A stretch of DNA of 48,078 bases from Nemertoderma westbladi (lineage: Eukaryota > Xenacoelomorpha > Nemertodermatida > Nemertodermatidae): the NCBI GenBank assembly GCA_032718475.1, contig JAUCBJ010001358.1, forward strand, positions 1-48,078. Direction: 5' to 3'. Under the pieces are notes generated by a model. The model did not search any database. It saw only the letters and a list, made by a program, of their open reading frames with translations, and had not been told where the DNA came from. The first letter of the stretch is position 1. Every line of letters starts with the position of its first letter. This document shows positions 19,191 through 28,490 of the stretch, piece after piece. The translations under genes and the position numbers were made by a program.

Positions 19191-19377
19191 ATATCGCGGC
19201 AACGAATGTATCAGTATACCATACTGATACCATACTGATCAGTATCAGGTTTACATACCTCTCAATTTTATCTATTGTCTATTTTTATTACTTCCTAAAG
19301 CGAAAGTGAAAGAATTATATACCATTAACTTCCACTGCACTGTACACTACAGTAATTATAAGTTCTCATGTCTCTAC

Positions 19378-19666
19378 TACTGTCTGACTGACTGGTATTT
19401 GTGAAGGCCTAATACTGTCTGACTGACTGTTATTTGTGTAGGCCTCATACTGTCTGAAAGACTGGTATTTGTGTAGGCCTAATACTGTCTGACTTACTGG
19501 TATTTGTGTAGGCCTAATACTGTCTGACTGACTGGTATTTGTGTAGGCCTAATACTGTCTGACTGACTGGTATTTGTGTAGACCTAATACTGTCTGACTG
19601 ACTGGTATTTGTGAAGGCCTAATACGGTCTGACTGACTGGTATTTGTGTAGGCCTAATACTGTCTG
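19378..19666 (+). repeat. 35-bp satellite, first block (8 units)
   Basis: Units like TACTGTCTGACTGACTGGTA followed by TTTGTGTAGGCCTAA repeat with a strict 35-base period from 19378 to the LINE insertion at 19667. Single-base variants occur (GTGAAGG, GACTTACTGG, GAAAGACTGG, TACGGTCTG). Two more units follow the LINE at 20497-20570, so the array was about ten units before it was split. Confidence 0.95.
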
Positions 19667-20496
19667 TGTGAAGATCTGGGATTTACACTTCAAGAACGCA
19701 GAAGTAGTAGATATCCGGCAACTACAGTCACAGACACCGACTTCGCGGATGACATCGCCCTGCTCTCTAATACGCTAGCAGATGCAAAGCTTCTACCAAA
19801 TAATGTGGAGAGGGCTGCTAAGGAGGTTGGATTGCATATAAATGCTACCAAGACCGAATTCATGACTTTTAATGTTGATGGATGCTTGACAACCATTGAT
19901 AATAATCAACTAAGGAAGGTGGACGACTTCCAGTACCTAGGATCATGGATAGAGAGTAGCAAAAAGGACATAGAACTGTTAGGAAAGCAAAGGCTTGGGT
20001 AGCTCTATCAAAAATGGATACCATCTGGAAATCAGATCTCTCCAGGCACCTGAAGACTAAGTTCTTTCGGGCCACAGTGGAAAGTGTACATACGGGGGTG
20101 AGACCTGGACACTAATGAAATCACTTGAACTCCGAATTGATGGTTGCTACATAAGACTAATAAGGGCAGTGCTATAAACATCATCAGCTGGAGACCACAC
20201 ATGACAAATGCCGAGCTTTATGGTACAATACCACCTGTATCAACCACCCTCCGTGAATGCAGATTAAGATTCAGTGGGCACTGCTGGCGAAGTAAAGACG
20301 AGGTCATACCAGATCTAGGTAACCAACTCATGGAAAGCGTAGTCGCGGACGACCAGCCATAACATATATAGATCAACTTGAAAGGGATACTGAACTTGGG
20401 AGAAACGAAATTGCGACAACTATGGAGAATCGGAAAGCCTGGAAGGATCTCATTTCCACTGTCCAAGTTCACTCGACTTAGTAGTAGTAGTAGTAG
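19667..20496 (+). mobile_element. 5'-truncated RTE-like LINE copy inserted in the 35-bp satellite
   Basis: Plus-strand homologue of the LINE at 788-4330, starting just before FTLQERRSSRYPATTVTDTD and FADDIALLSNTLADAK and ending with (TAG)n at about 20478-20496. The reverse transcriptase frame is broken in several places (19979, 20090-20160, 20320). The 12-base target duplication TAATACTGTCTG lies at 19655-19666 and 20497-20508, both parts of satellite units. Confidence 0.88.
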
Positions 20497-20570
20497 TAAT
20501 ACTGTCTGACTGACTGGTATTTGTGTAGGCCTAATACTGTCTGACTGACTGGTATTTGTGTAGGCCTAAA
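20497..20570 (+). repeat. 35-bp satellite, second block (2 units)
   Basis: The array resumes directly after the LINE tail in the expected phase and ends at AGGCCTAAAATG near 20572, where open coding-like sequence begins. Confidence 0.9.
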
Positions 20571-20714
20571 ATGATGCAAACGATTTTTCTACTAGTGGTA
20601 CCTCTAACCCTCCATTAACTGCAGTGCGAAATTTGCGTAATGCCATAACGGCTTTAGCTAATGGATCGATTGACGAGAGTTCGTCAGATAACACTGACAA
20701 TATGGGTACTGGTA

Positions 20715-21127
20715 GCATATTCCCAATCCTTACACCAGTAGGAACACATCATGAATTGGTGCTTGGGATTGGTTAATAAACTATTATTTGATTGGACATT
20801 GAAATCATGTAAGGAATATCCATTGCTCTCAAACACACTTCAGCCAATTATTAGACGTCGGTGTGCAAATCAACGATAATTTGTCATTGATTGCTTATTA
20901 GTTGTAACCCATAATCAATGCTCTACTGTGCCATTCAGCTGTATTGATTTCTACCTACTTCTAATCTGCTTTCTACCTACCAACTGAGTATAAACTCCTT
21001 ACACTAGTTCGATCCCCTCTCTCCATTCCTTACATGATTTCAACGTCCAATCAAAATATAGCTCATTAACCAATCCCAAGCGTCAATTCAAGATGTGTTC
21101 CTACTAGTGTAAGTATTGGGAATACGC
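20715..21127. mobile_element. 413-bp MITE with about 100-bp terminal inverted repeats, Mutator-like
   Basis: 20715-20816 and the reverse complement of 21026-21127 agree at about 90 of 102 positions, starting GC(A/G)TATTCCCAAT. The flanks are GTACTGGTA (20706-20714) and GTACCGGTA (21128-21136), a 9-base target duplication with one difference. Long inverted ends and a 9-base duplication suggest a Mutator-type non-autonomous element; hAT is the alternative. It encodes nothing. Removing it and one duplication copy leaves the flanking frame (NMGTG then ISIGRGRGR) continuous. Confidence 0.8.
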
Positions 21128-22040
21128 GTACCGGTATTAGCATAGGGAGGGGAAGAGGGAGAGGGAGGCGTAATATTATATTATCGAGGTCGGGGTCGGG
21201 GGACAGTAGGACGACCACGACCACCTTATACAATGAGGAGGGCAAGGTTTAAACTTAAAGTTGGTGGAAGCATTATTAGAAGTACTCTTCGAGATAAATC
21301 AACATCTGTATTTGCTATAGAATACTGTACACAATTGCATACGATGGGGTTGTAGCAGTCCTAGTAAAAAGCAAATACTTTCCCTATGAAATTTCTCCGG
21401 CCTTGGGAATTTGCAATTGTTTAGAAATTTTCGTATTGAAATAGTTTTGGATAAATCATAGAACAGCTCTATTCAGCTTCAATGAACCATTTTAACTTGG
21501 AAGCCTATTTTAAGGCTGTTTGAGTTTCTGGCACTATGCAGTTATATTTTTGCGTCAATGCTATACAATCTGCTCCTCCTATGAGACTCGGTCCCATACC
21601 AATAGTGACTTCCTCAGCTGCGATTTATAGTAGCTTGGAAACAACCGTGCCTTCTAGTACTTTGGAAACACCCGTGCCATCTAGTCCAACGCCTACTGCT
21701 ACTCTGAGTAATGTCATATTCAAAGACGTTCCTTCACCAATAGATGACGAACTCTTCCTGAAGAAACAGTTCAAATAGAAGCAGATAAAACTCTTACATT
21801 TGAAGTTAACGTTCCTGGAGTGGAAGAAAAAGAACCTCAACATCAAACCATGGCAGATACCCATAGGAGATGTGGCAGCAGTGCTTCTGATTCTCAAATG
21901 TCTTTCTGTGTACACCACCCACGGGAAATGGCTTTGCCAGTCAGATATGTGCAATCAATTGGCGAACCAATTGATGGCACAAGCCTCAATATTCTAGCAA
22001 CAGATGTAGAAGAAAGCCTAATGTGTGTTTTACTTGACTA

Positions 22041-22300
22041 GTGTACAGAATATCTGCTGAGGGTACTAGCGTTGTAAATTGTAGCAGGGAAAATGTTCTT
22101 GATGGGGGTGTTTAGAGCTTTTGCTCGAAAATCGTTCGACCCATGGCGCCCCCTTTCTGTTAGTTTTCAATAGAGGAGGGGATCGATGCCGGTGGCCCAT
22201 CTCGTGAATTTATGAGACTCGCTCATAAAGCCACTCAATCTACCTATATTCGCTGGTGGTGATGATTCAAAATACCTTGTTCTAGAATACAAACTGAGTA
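22041..22300 (+). pseudogene. HECT N-lobe coding segment with frameshifts
   Basis: Frame pieces VYRISAEGTSVVNCSREN, FRAFARKSFDPWRPLSVSF, EEGIDAGGPSREFMRLAHK and IFAGGDDSKYLVLEYK follow one another in different frames with a stop (TAG, TGA) at each change. They match the start of the HECT domain, including the conserved EGIDAGGPxREF motif. Three frame changes in 260 bases show that this is not translated as a HECT domain. Confidence 0.7.
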
Positions 22301-22454
22301 GTCTTATTGTTCTAATATTTATATTTATTGTTATAAACTTTATTAAACTTTACTTACATTGTTTTATGTCTTTCTTATTCCTTGTTTAATAAATATTATT
22401 TATTTATTATAATATTATTAAAAATAATATATATTATAATATTTATTACCTCAG

Positions 22455-22633
22455 ATCAAGGACAGCAGAAATGCGCTAGAATTCGAAACGGCAGTGAACG
22501 TCGTTGAAGACTTGATCAACCTCGCAGGGTGTACCATGATGTCCATACGTTTCTCTCCCGAGTCTAGAATTGCCCTCATCAGTGCTGTTACGAGATTCCT
22601 TGTTATTGACAAAATTCGATTAGCTATTGATCA
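22455..22633 (+). pseudogene. HECT middle exon
   Basis: The acceptor TTACCTCAG ends at 22454. The open frame reads IKDSRNALEFETAVNVVEDL and later SPESRIALISAVTRFLVIDK, ending phase 2 at a weak GTCAGT donor. It fits the HECT N-lobe helices, with the segment that should precede it missing. Confidence 0.55.
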
Positions 22634-22832
22634 GTCAGTAGCTTCGTACAAAACCTGCCACATATACTATTATTATTACTACAAAATTGTAATCCCGATC
22701 CCGAAAAACGGGATCCCGAGAGTGGCAATTCCGGTCCCGATCCCGGAAATGATCATTTAAGCCTTGGTATAATGATTAACGAATTCTTATATCACGAACT
22801 CAATAAAAAATTATTAAATACATATTTTATAG

Positions 22833-23041
22833 ATTCACACATGGATTCGACAATGATTTGCTGCTAGAAATGAAACGGTACCCAAATTCTTTTAAAGAAT
22901 CTTTCTTGCACACCAAGATCGAACTAACAGCTAGCTGCCGTGTTTGAGAATATTTTTTATTTCAAGCTTTTGGAAGGAAACAATCTGATAGGACAAAGTA
23001 GAACACTCGCTTACTGGAGAGACTTATTGCAGGATCTAGAA
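22833..23041 (+). pseudogene. HECT exon with a 4-base duplication frameshift
   Basis: After the acceptor TTTTATAG the frame reads FTHGFDNDLLLEMKRYPNSF and KESFLHTKIELTA, then is lost at AGCTAGCT (22929-22936). It resumes one frame over as VFENIFYFKLLEGNNLIGQ and AYWRDLLQDLE up to a GTTAAC donor. Phases with the previous exon and the next exon agree only if the extra four bases are discounted. This single lesion would truncate the protein before the catalytic C-lobe. Confidence 0.7.
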
Positions 23042-23217
23042 GTTAACTATATATTTTATATTTAAAATACATTATAAAAATATAATAACGTCGTAAAAAT
23101 AATAATGTTGTTCTACATTATCAGTGCTTATTTATCAGGCAATAAATACAGTCTCATTATCCTTCTATCTCATTCTGAATATCACCGTGTTGGAAGGGTA
23201 GGTGTTGAATCCACTTG

Positions 23218-23237
23218 CCCCCCCCCCCCCCCCCCCC
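23218..23237 (+). repeat. Poly-C tract of 20 bases
   Basis: An uninterrupted C run within the HECT intron; the length may be inexact. Confidence 0.9.
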
Positions 23238-23410
23238 TTATGTTTTAAAGTGTAAATAAAGTTCATAATTAATAAAATAATGTTGATATTTATGAGTCAA
23301 ACATATTTTATAAATGTAATTGAGAAGAAAGAACTTCTGTTTAAATAATTTATCATGAATAATTCTGATTATATTCAAAATAAAATTATTATTCAAATTT
23401 AATTTTAGAG

Positions 23411-23704
23411 GGCATACCCCATCCAGTTGATAGTGAAACTATCTTGAGTCTCTCAGATTTACTGGTATTCGCCACTGGCTGCAGTTTGGTACCACCATTG
23501 GGATTTGATACACCACAAACCCTTCACTTTATACACCCAGGCAGTGCCGAATCCATATTCAAGGAGGGGCTTCCAACGGCGAATACTTGTGGATTGGTGC
23601 TTGGCATCCCAGTACTAGATGATTACGATATGTTTCGAGAGCTAATGATCAACACTATAGCTAATGTTACAACATTTGTTAATGAAGTAATCCCAAACCA
23701 ATAA
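23411..23704 (+). CDS. HECT C-lobe exon with catalytic cysteine, intact
   Basis: After TTTTAGAG the frame is open for 97 codons to TAA at 23702-23704: LLVFATGCSLVPPLGFDT, then LPTANTCGLVLGIPVLDDY and MFRELMINTIANVTTF. The FATG, PPLGF and AN-TC signatures are those of the HECT C-lobe, and the cysteine of NTC is the thioester-forming residue. It is well conserved compared with the broken N-lobe, so it may have been preserved by recent selection or simply escaped mutation. Confidence 0.78.
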   Translation, partial: GIPHPVDSETILSLSDLLVFATGCSLVPPLGFDTPQTLHFIHPGSAESIFKEGLPTANTCGLVLGIPVLDDYDMFRELMINTIANVTTFVNEVIPNQ

Positions 23705-24240
23705 GCTACATAATTAGAAGGGTAGTAACAGGGGATGTGATATTGGTTATAGCGTGAGTGATGGTGTGACATGGTTACAAAGCCATTGAGAAAGGTGTGA
23801 ACGCATACCGGGGTCCAAATCGAGTGTTAAACATTATGTATTGGCAGTCCGAACAATGATGCAATAAAGTACTGTAGGAATATAATACAGTAGGAACAAT
23901 GCATCTGGTTATTTTTTACGGTAAAAAGGGCCTATTATTACATAGAGTGAAATACCAGGGGTCACTCACGGCTGATGAATGATAACTAACAATTTGTGAA
24001 TAACAGGTGAAGATGATACCTAGATTATTAGAGAATAGTCAGATGTTGGTAGTGATTATTGTCAATATTGCGGTGTATATAAATAATATTGTGTTTTTGG
24101 TCAAGTACATCATTTCTTAGATGCATTTCTACATTAAATGTCACTTTTCTCATATATCAATTCATTAGTACTTTAGTATTATATTATGTGTTATTGGTAT
24201 TACGCTTCTTTGCACCGTACATGCAATAGCTCCCGGGTAA
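23705..24240. other. Non-coding interval after the HECT gene
   Basis: Probably 3' untranslated and intergenic sequence. AATAAA-type words occur near 23870. No open frame or RNA gene is recognised. Confidence 0.4.
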
Positions 24241-24705
24241 GTAGTTCCAGTACTCCTCTATGGGAGTCCGTGCTGGGCTCTAACTGCTGAGGATACCAAA
24301 TCTCTGGATGGCACATTCACAAGAATGCTGCGCCGGGTTCATTGTGTCAAGTACAATGCACACATCTCCAACCAGACACTATATAACATTGGAGGTGTCT
24401 CATTGGTTCCCCCAAGCTTGACACTAGAACAAAATCGCCTCAGCTTTGCAGGACGTTGCTTTCGCCGTAAGGACCAGCCAGTGCATAATCTTGTACTTTG
24501 GCAGCCTCATGGAGTGAATAAGCATGGTGGACAGCCCATGACTTTCTTCAGACGCATCTTAAAGGACACTGGCCTTGAAGATGCAGATGATCTAGCAAAT
24601 GTCATGGGTGATAGGGAGTTGTGGCGGCGCAATTTTGTCGACAAGCATTCTTAAAAATGCAGCTGCAATGCAGCATGCCGATCCTAGTAGTAGTAGTAGT
24701 AGTAA
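24241..24705 (+). mobile_element. 5'-truncated RTE-like LINE copy (second subfamily)
   Basis: Begins inside the sequence that also occurs at about 35587-36047 and keeps a nearly open frame (MLRRVHCVKYNAHISNQTLY, FAGRCFRRKDQPVHNLVLW, ending at CAC TCT TAA near 24654). It is followed by a common 3' end (GATCC then TAG units at 24685-24704). Only the C-terminal 130 or so codons of the reverse transcriptase protein are present. Confidence 0.88.
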
Positions 24706-24852
24706 CCTTTACTGAAGGAGTTCCCTTACAACATTCAATACATATTGAAATTTAAACTGTATAAGTGTATACCCTGCTTCTAAACAAAAACTAGTTGTAA
24801 TATACTCTTTAATACTGGTACCACTGGAGGTACCAACTAGCAATCAGTAATT

Positions 24853-24912
24853 AAGTGGATCTCATTTCCACTTCTGAGTTCGCTCGACCTAGTAGCAGTA
24901 GTAGTACTAAGC
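24853..24912 (+). mobile_element. About 60-bp 3' remnant of the first RTE-like LINE
   Basis: GTGGATCTCATTTCCACT, then GAGTTCGCTCGACCTAGTAG and further TAG/TAC units, match the 3' terminus of the LINEs at 788 and 20447-20496. Extreme 5' truncation or deletion. Confidence 0.75.
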
Positions 24913-25714
24913 CCAGAATATATGACATTTTTGTCGCCGCAAAAGGGGTAGAACTGGGGCAAAAATTATAAATATTTAAAAAATATGGTTCCGTTTCAGT
25001 GTCACAGACCACCAGCATGCTGCTAATCTCCGACACTTTGTTAGGTTCACATGATTTTATATTCCAACCCCCCAACAAACTTACCATCCGATAAAAGGGC
25101 GCATTCAAGGCGCAGCGTACTTCGTGGCTCGCCCCACTCACTGATAAAGCACATCATTTAATCATTAACTTTTTAATATTCGAAAGACTCATTATTGTAA
25201 AACTAATTTATATACCACTGCAACAATTTCATACATTTTTAATTATTTTATTCGATTATGGACATCACACACTCGGCACATTTCACAGCTATTTGTATTT
25301 CTTACGCATAGGAAGAGTTTTAAACTACTGTGTTTTTAAGTTTATTTCCCAATTGAAACATATTTCATGCAGAAAATATCTTGACTGGCATCTAAATCTC
25401 GCAAACCCGACCAGAGACGAAGATACCGACTATCAGAATGCAATCTACACCAGATTTTTTACCAGACCTTTTTTTTATATTGAAAGATACACCCCCGTTC
25501 AGGGTAAATAAGCACAATAAGACAGTATAATAATTGTATAATAAGCACATCAACCAATTAAGGCTATTAGTGACCGCACAATTAACTGCACAAGTAACTA
25601 TAAGGAAATAATAAACACAAAGGAAATCTACTAATATAAAAAATAAATGTTTGGTTTGAAAAATAAACTGACGAAAGCACATACTGTATAATTCCCACAA
25701 AAATAATTGATATG
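24913..25714. other. Non-coding interval with a motif shared with the LINE at 8.8 kb
   Basis: TACTTCGTGGCTCGCCCCAC at 25110-25129 also occurs at 8844-8863. No gene recognised; the open frame on the minus strand at 24851-25141 overlaps the LINE remnant and has no recognisable domain. Confidence 0.4.
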
Positions 25715-25960
25715 AATATTATATGGAACGACATTGCATAATGTTCTCCCTAACGCGAAAAGCCTCGTTAAGGTAACGACCTAACTTTAGTAGTTTTTCC
25801 CTGGTAGTTGCCCCCATTAGCTCATGGTATTTCAATATAGTAGGATTCACATTGTAGCGCCCAGAGAAGTGCTTCATGCGCAGATCTCGATAACCATCAC
25901 ACACCAACAAAAAATGATATTCATCCTCTATATCATTTTTATTACAAAAAATATTTTTTT
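25715..25960 (-). mobile_element. LINE ORF2 C-terminal fragment
   Basis: The minus frame gives IFCNKNDIEDEYHFLLVC and YRDLRMKHFSGRYNVNPTIL, the cysteine-histidine C-terminal end seen in jockey/CR1-group LINEs (DExHFLxxC). It stops after about 80 codons. No reverse transcriptase is attached. Confidence 0.6.
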
Positions 25961-26109
25961 TAAGAAAAAATAATTAATTAATAATAATTAATTTTTATAA
26001 GAAAAAATAAAGATTAAACCGTCTATATTATTATTGTCTAGCACTATCACCATATACTGTAGTGTAGTAGTTAAAAACAAAGACTAGTTAGGGGCATTTT
26101 GGCGGCTGG

Positions 26110-26920
26110 CTATAGTTGGGCGAGTGTACCAAGTGGGGGACAAGATGGGCAAACGAGTACATAATATCGGTCCTTGGATGAGTGGTTGCAGTAGTGACAG
26201 CGACACGAATCGGATAGGTCGTGGAATGGATGACTGTCAGTGCAGAGAAGGTGGTGAAATCCATGAGCTGTAGCGTGAGTTAGGACATGCCTGTTGCGTT
26301 GACCAGGTCGGCGCCATGACGAGTTGTTGAACGCCGGCCCATGTGTGTATCCTTCTGTAACGAAATTCTGCCCACATACCATCCGGAATTTATTATAATG
26401 ACGGTTTTGAACATCTTGTCTGAAAACTGTAGCTGGTGAGTCCCTGAGAATGTCTTGGACGAGTGTATTCTGATTTAACAGATTAAGAACCATTGTAGAT
26501 GAGGCTGATTTATGTAAGCTGAGCATCCGTTTGCAGTAGGTCGAGTTGACCCTTTCGATATCTTTCAAGTTGGCTAGAGTTAGGAACGCGGAAATTTCTG
26601 TATAATACAATGGGGGCAATTTTTGCTTTGAATATTTGAAGGCCGGTATCAATAGAGGAAGATTATGTGCCCCTATGTGGCGCTGTACGTTTTTTTCTTT
26701 TTCTTGATTATATGACGAGTGAAGCAAAGATATGGTTGCATTGTAACACCAAGATATTCATACTTGTTTGTGATAGGGAAAGTGTCACCTACGAAAGTGA
26801 ATTGATCAGTGTTAGATAGACGACCTGCTTTTCTGAATTTTATATTTTTTGTCTTAGTGAGGTTAACTAAAATTCCGTTTTCTAGAGACCAGCCATGTAA
26901 TATATTTAATGCATTTTGAC
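26110..26920 (-). mobile_element. LINE reverse transcriptase thumb and C-terminal fragment
   Basis: Upstream on the minus strand (26920-26740) are ENGILVNLTKTKNIKF, FVGDTFPITNKYEYLGVT, the conserved post-catalytic YLGV region. The frame from 26727 continues with GAHNLPLLIPAFKYSKQ and ends with a cysteine-rich CRCHYCNHSSKDRYYVLVC at about 26190. One or two frame changes join the pieces. No endonuclease or palm is present, so this is a 5'-truncated copy, distinct in sequence from the other LINEs of the window. Confidence 0.7.
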
Positions 26921-27595
26921 ATCAGTATTTGTTACTTGAGTAGAAGACCAAATGTATGTTAACTTTTTAAACAGTTAACAGTTAGTTTGTTAACAGTTAA
27001 CTTAACTGTATTTATAAACACACAGCCCAATGACTTGCCTTTCTATGTTATGGATCACACTATTTCTCTAAAGTGCCGCAACCATTATGTGCCAAACACC
27101 ATCGGAAACGTATGACTTGATCGTCGTTACCTGTTATATTCCATTCCGGTATCTGTGAAATGCCACCATTACCTTTATTTCTTTTATTTCTATAACAGGT
27201 TATAATATCTTAAACTAGGTTAATATGATTCATTCATATAGTTAACTAAGCTTTATTTTGTTGGCATTCATTCTTAAGTAAATCTTAGGTATGTACAGAC
27301 CACACCCTAATTTATATTATTATTAATTAGTCAGCATTTTCCCAATTGCAGGTGACATTTAATGTTTGCTAGAAATTTGGACGTGATTTAATACATATTT
27401 AATTTAATTAATTAACTGTACCCATTTAAGGGTCTACTTAAAATTGCACAACTCCTGTATAATAGTCGGTAAATTAGAATTATTAAATACATTTTACCGG
27501 AATATATTATTACAGAACAGAGAGCAAATATAAAGAAATAACCATTTGGTTAATAACCATTGGTATACAAGTTGTAAAAATAAAATTAGGAAGCA
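26921..27595. other. Presumed upstream region of the YWTD gene
   Basis: AT-rich and non-coding, with repeated GTTAAC words (TAAACAGTTAACAGTTAG then GTTAACAGTTAACTTAAC at about 26968-27008). It should contain the promoter of the gene starting at 27596, but no convincing TATA or initiator can be singled out. Confidence 0.4.
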
Positions 27596-28490
27596 ATGAA
27601 TGCAATTGTAAACTTCGTTCTTATGTTACCCTTCATCCATGTTGTCTACAGTCTCGGCGGTGAACATGAAATCGCCTTAGCAATGCCACCACATGTGGTG
27701 ATAGTCACCATGTCAACAAGTGGTAAGATTGAGACGAGGGACACATCCCAATCCACCAAACCTTATGGGGTGGATTACGATAAACAGAAGTCGTTGTTTG
27801 TAGGCGACTACAACGGTGAAATATACAAGTTTAGTGTTGATGCTGATTCTATCAGCGACTATGAAGTTGTCCTCTCTACTGAGACTGGCAGTAAAATTGA
27901 AGCATTGCAAATAGCGGATGGGAAAATATATTGGGTAGAAAGAGGAAGTGCTACCATAAATAAGGCCAATATGAATGGTACAAACCATGAAATATTGTAT
28001 AGAGGCACACCAGAACAGAAGTTACGTGGACTTGCGATTGCCCCTGTCAGCGGGTTTCTATATTGGACAGATTGGGGGAACACTGGCGGAGTTCAGAGGT
28101 GCAACATAGATGGTGGCGAATTGCAAGATATTGTTAGTGAAGGTTTAATATGGCCGAATGGAATAGCTGTGGATGAGGATACCCAAACATTTTATGTTAC
28201 GGATGGAAAACAAAAAAAAATCATCAGGTATAACTTGTCCGGGGAAGTTGTTAGTGTGTTTCTAGACACTGATGATACAGCTAATGCTACAACTAACGGG
28301 TTGTTTGGCATTACCATTATAAACGATTATCTATATTGGTCAAACTATGTGAAATATGTAAATCCCTTTACAATCTACACAACTGCCATTTACAGAGCCA
28401 ACAAGTACACTGGGGAGGATGTCACCCAGTTATGGATCAGCTCTGCAAGGATTTACCACGGTTACCAGATAGCTGGAAGGTTGAACACAG
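27596..28490 (+). CDS. YWTD beta-propeller/mucin/Ly6-like surface protein, exon 1
   Basis: ATG at 27596 is followed by a signal peptide (NFVLMLPFIHVVYS). The rest of the exon is a six-bladed LDL-receptor class B (YWTD) propeller. Visible repeats include YGVDYDKQKSLFVGDYNG, KIYWVERGSATINKANMNG, GFLYWTDWGNTGGVQRCNIDG, WPNGIAVDEDTQTFYVTDG and YLYWSNYV. Such propellers bind protein ligands outside the cell. The exon ends at CACAG|GTTAGG in phase 1 and joins exactly in frame to the repeat exon at 29758. Stopping at the TAG just past the donor would give an isolated 299-residue secreted propeller, the alternative reading. Confidence 0.8.

Larger units (their letters stand above)
20570..23704 (+). 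pseudogene. HECT-domain E3 ubiquitin ligase gene, decayed
   Basis: A plus-strand multi-exon remnant. The N-terminal part is low complexity (a GRGRGRGR stretch at 21150, then a Ser/Thr/Pro-rich piece at 21536-21779). The HECT N-lobe follows (RKSFDPWRPLSVSF, EEGIDAGGPSREFMRLA), then two middle exons and the C-lobe with the catalytic cysteine in TANTCGL. HECT ligases accept ubiquitin from E2 on that cysteine and pass it to substrates. The arrangement resembles G2E3-like HECT proteins, which are often multicopy in invertebrates. A MITE interrupts the 5' coding part, and at least four frame changes fall in the N-lobe. The last three exons keep compatible splice phases, so decay may be recent. Confidence 0.7.

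Noticed and set aside
22641-22830. CCCGATCCCG-type words and an inverted CGGGATCCCG between HECT exons
   Set aside because: Short intronic low-complexity sequence. It could be a small repeat, but too little is seen to call it.
24851-25141. 96-codon minus-strand frame with a hydrophobic stretch (YILGLVLLLLLG)
   Set aside because: The C-terminal part is the TAG tail of a LINE remnant read backwards (the Leu run comes from TAG/TAC units). The rest has no recognisable domain.
27713-28083. Minus-strand frames across the YWTD exon
   Set aside because: Shadows of the propeller coding sequence.
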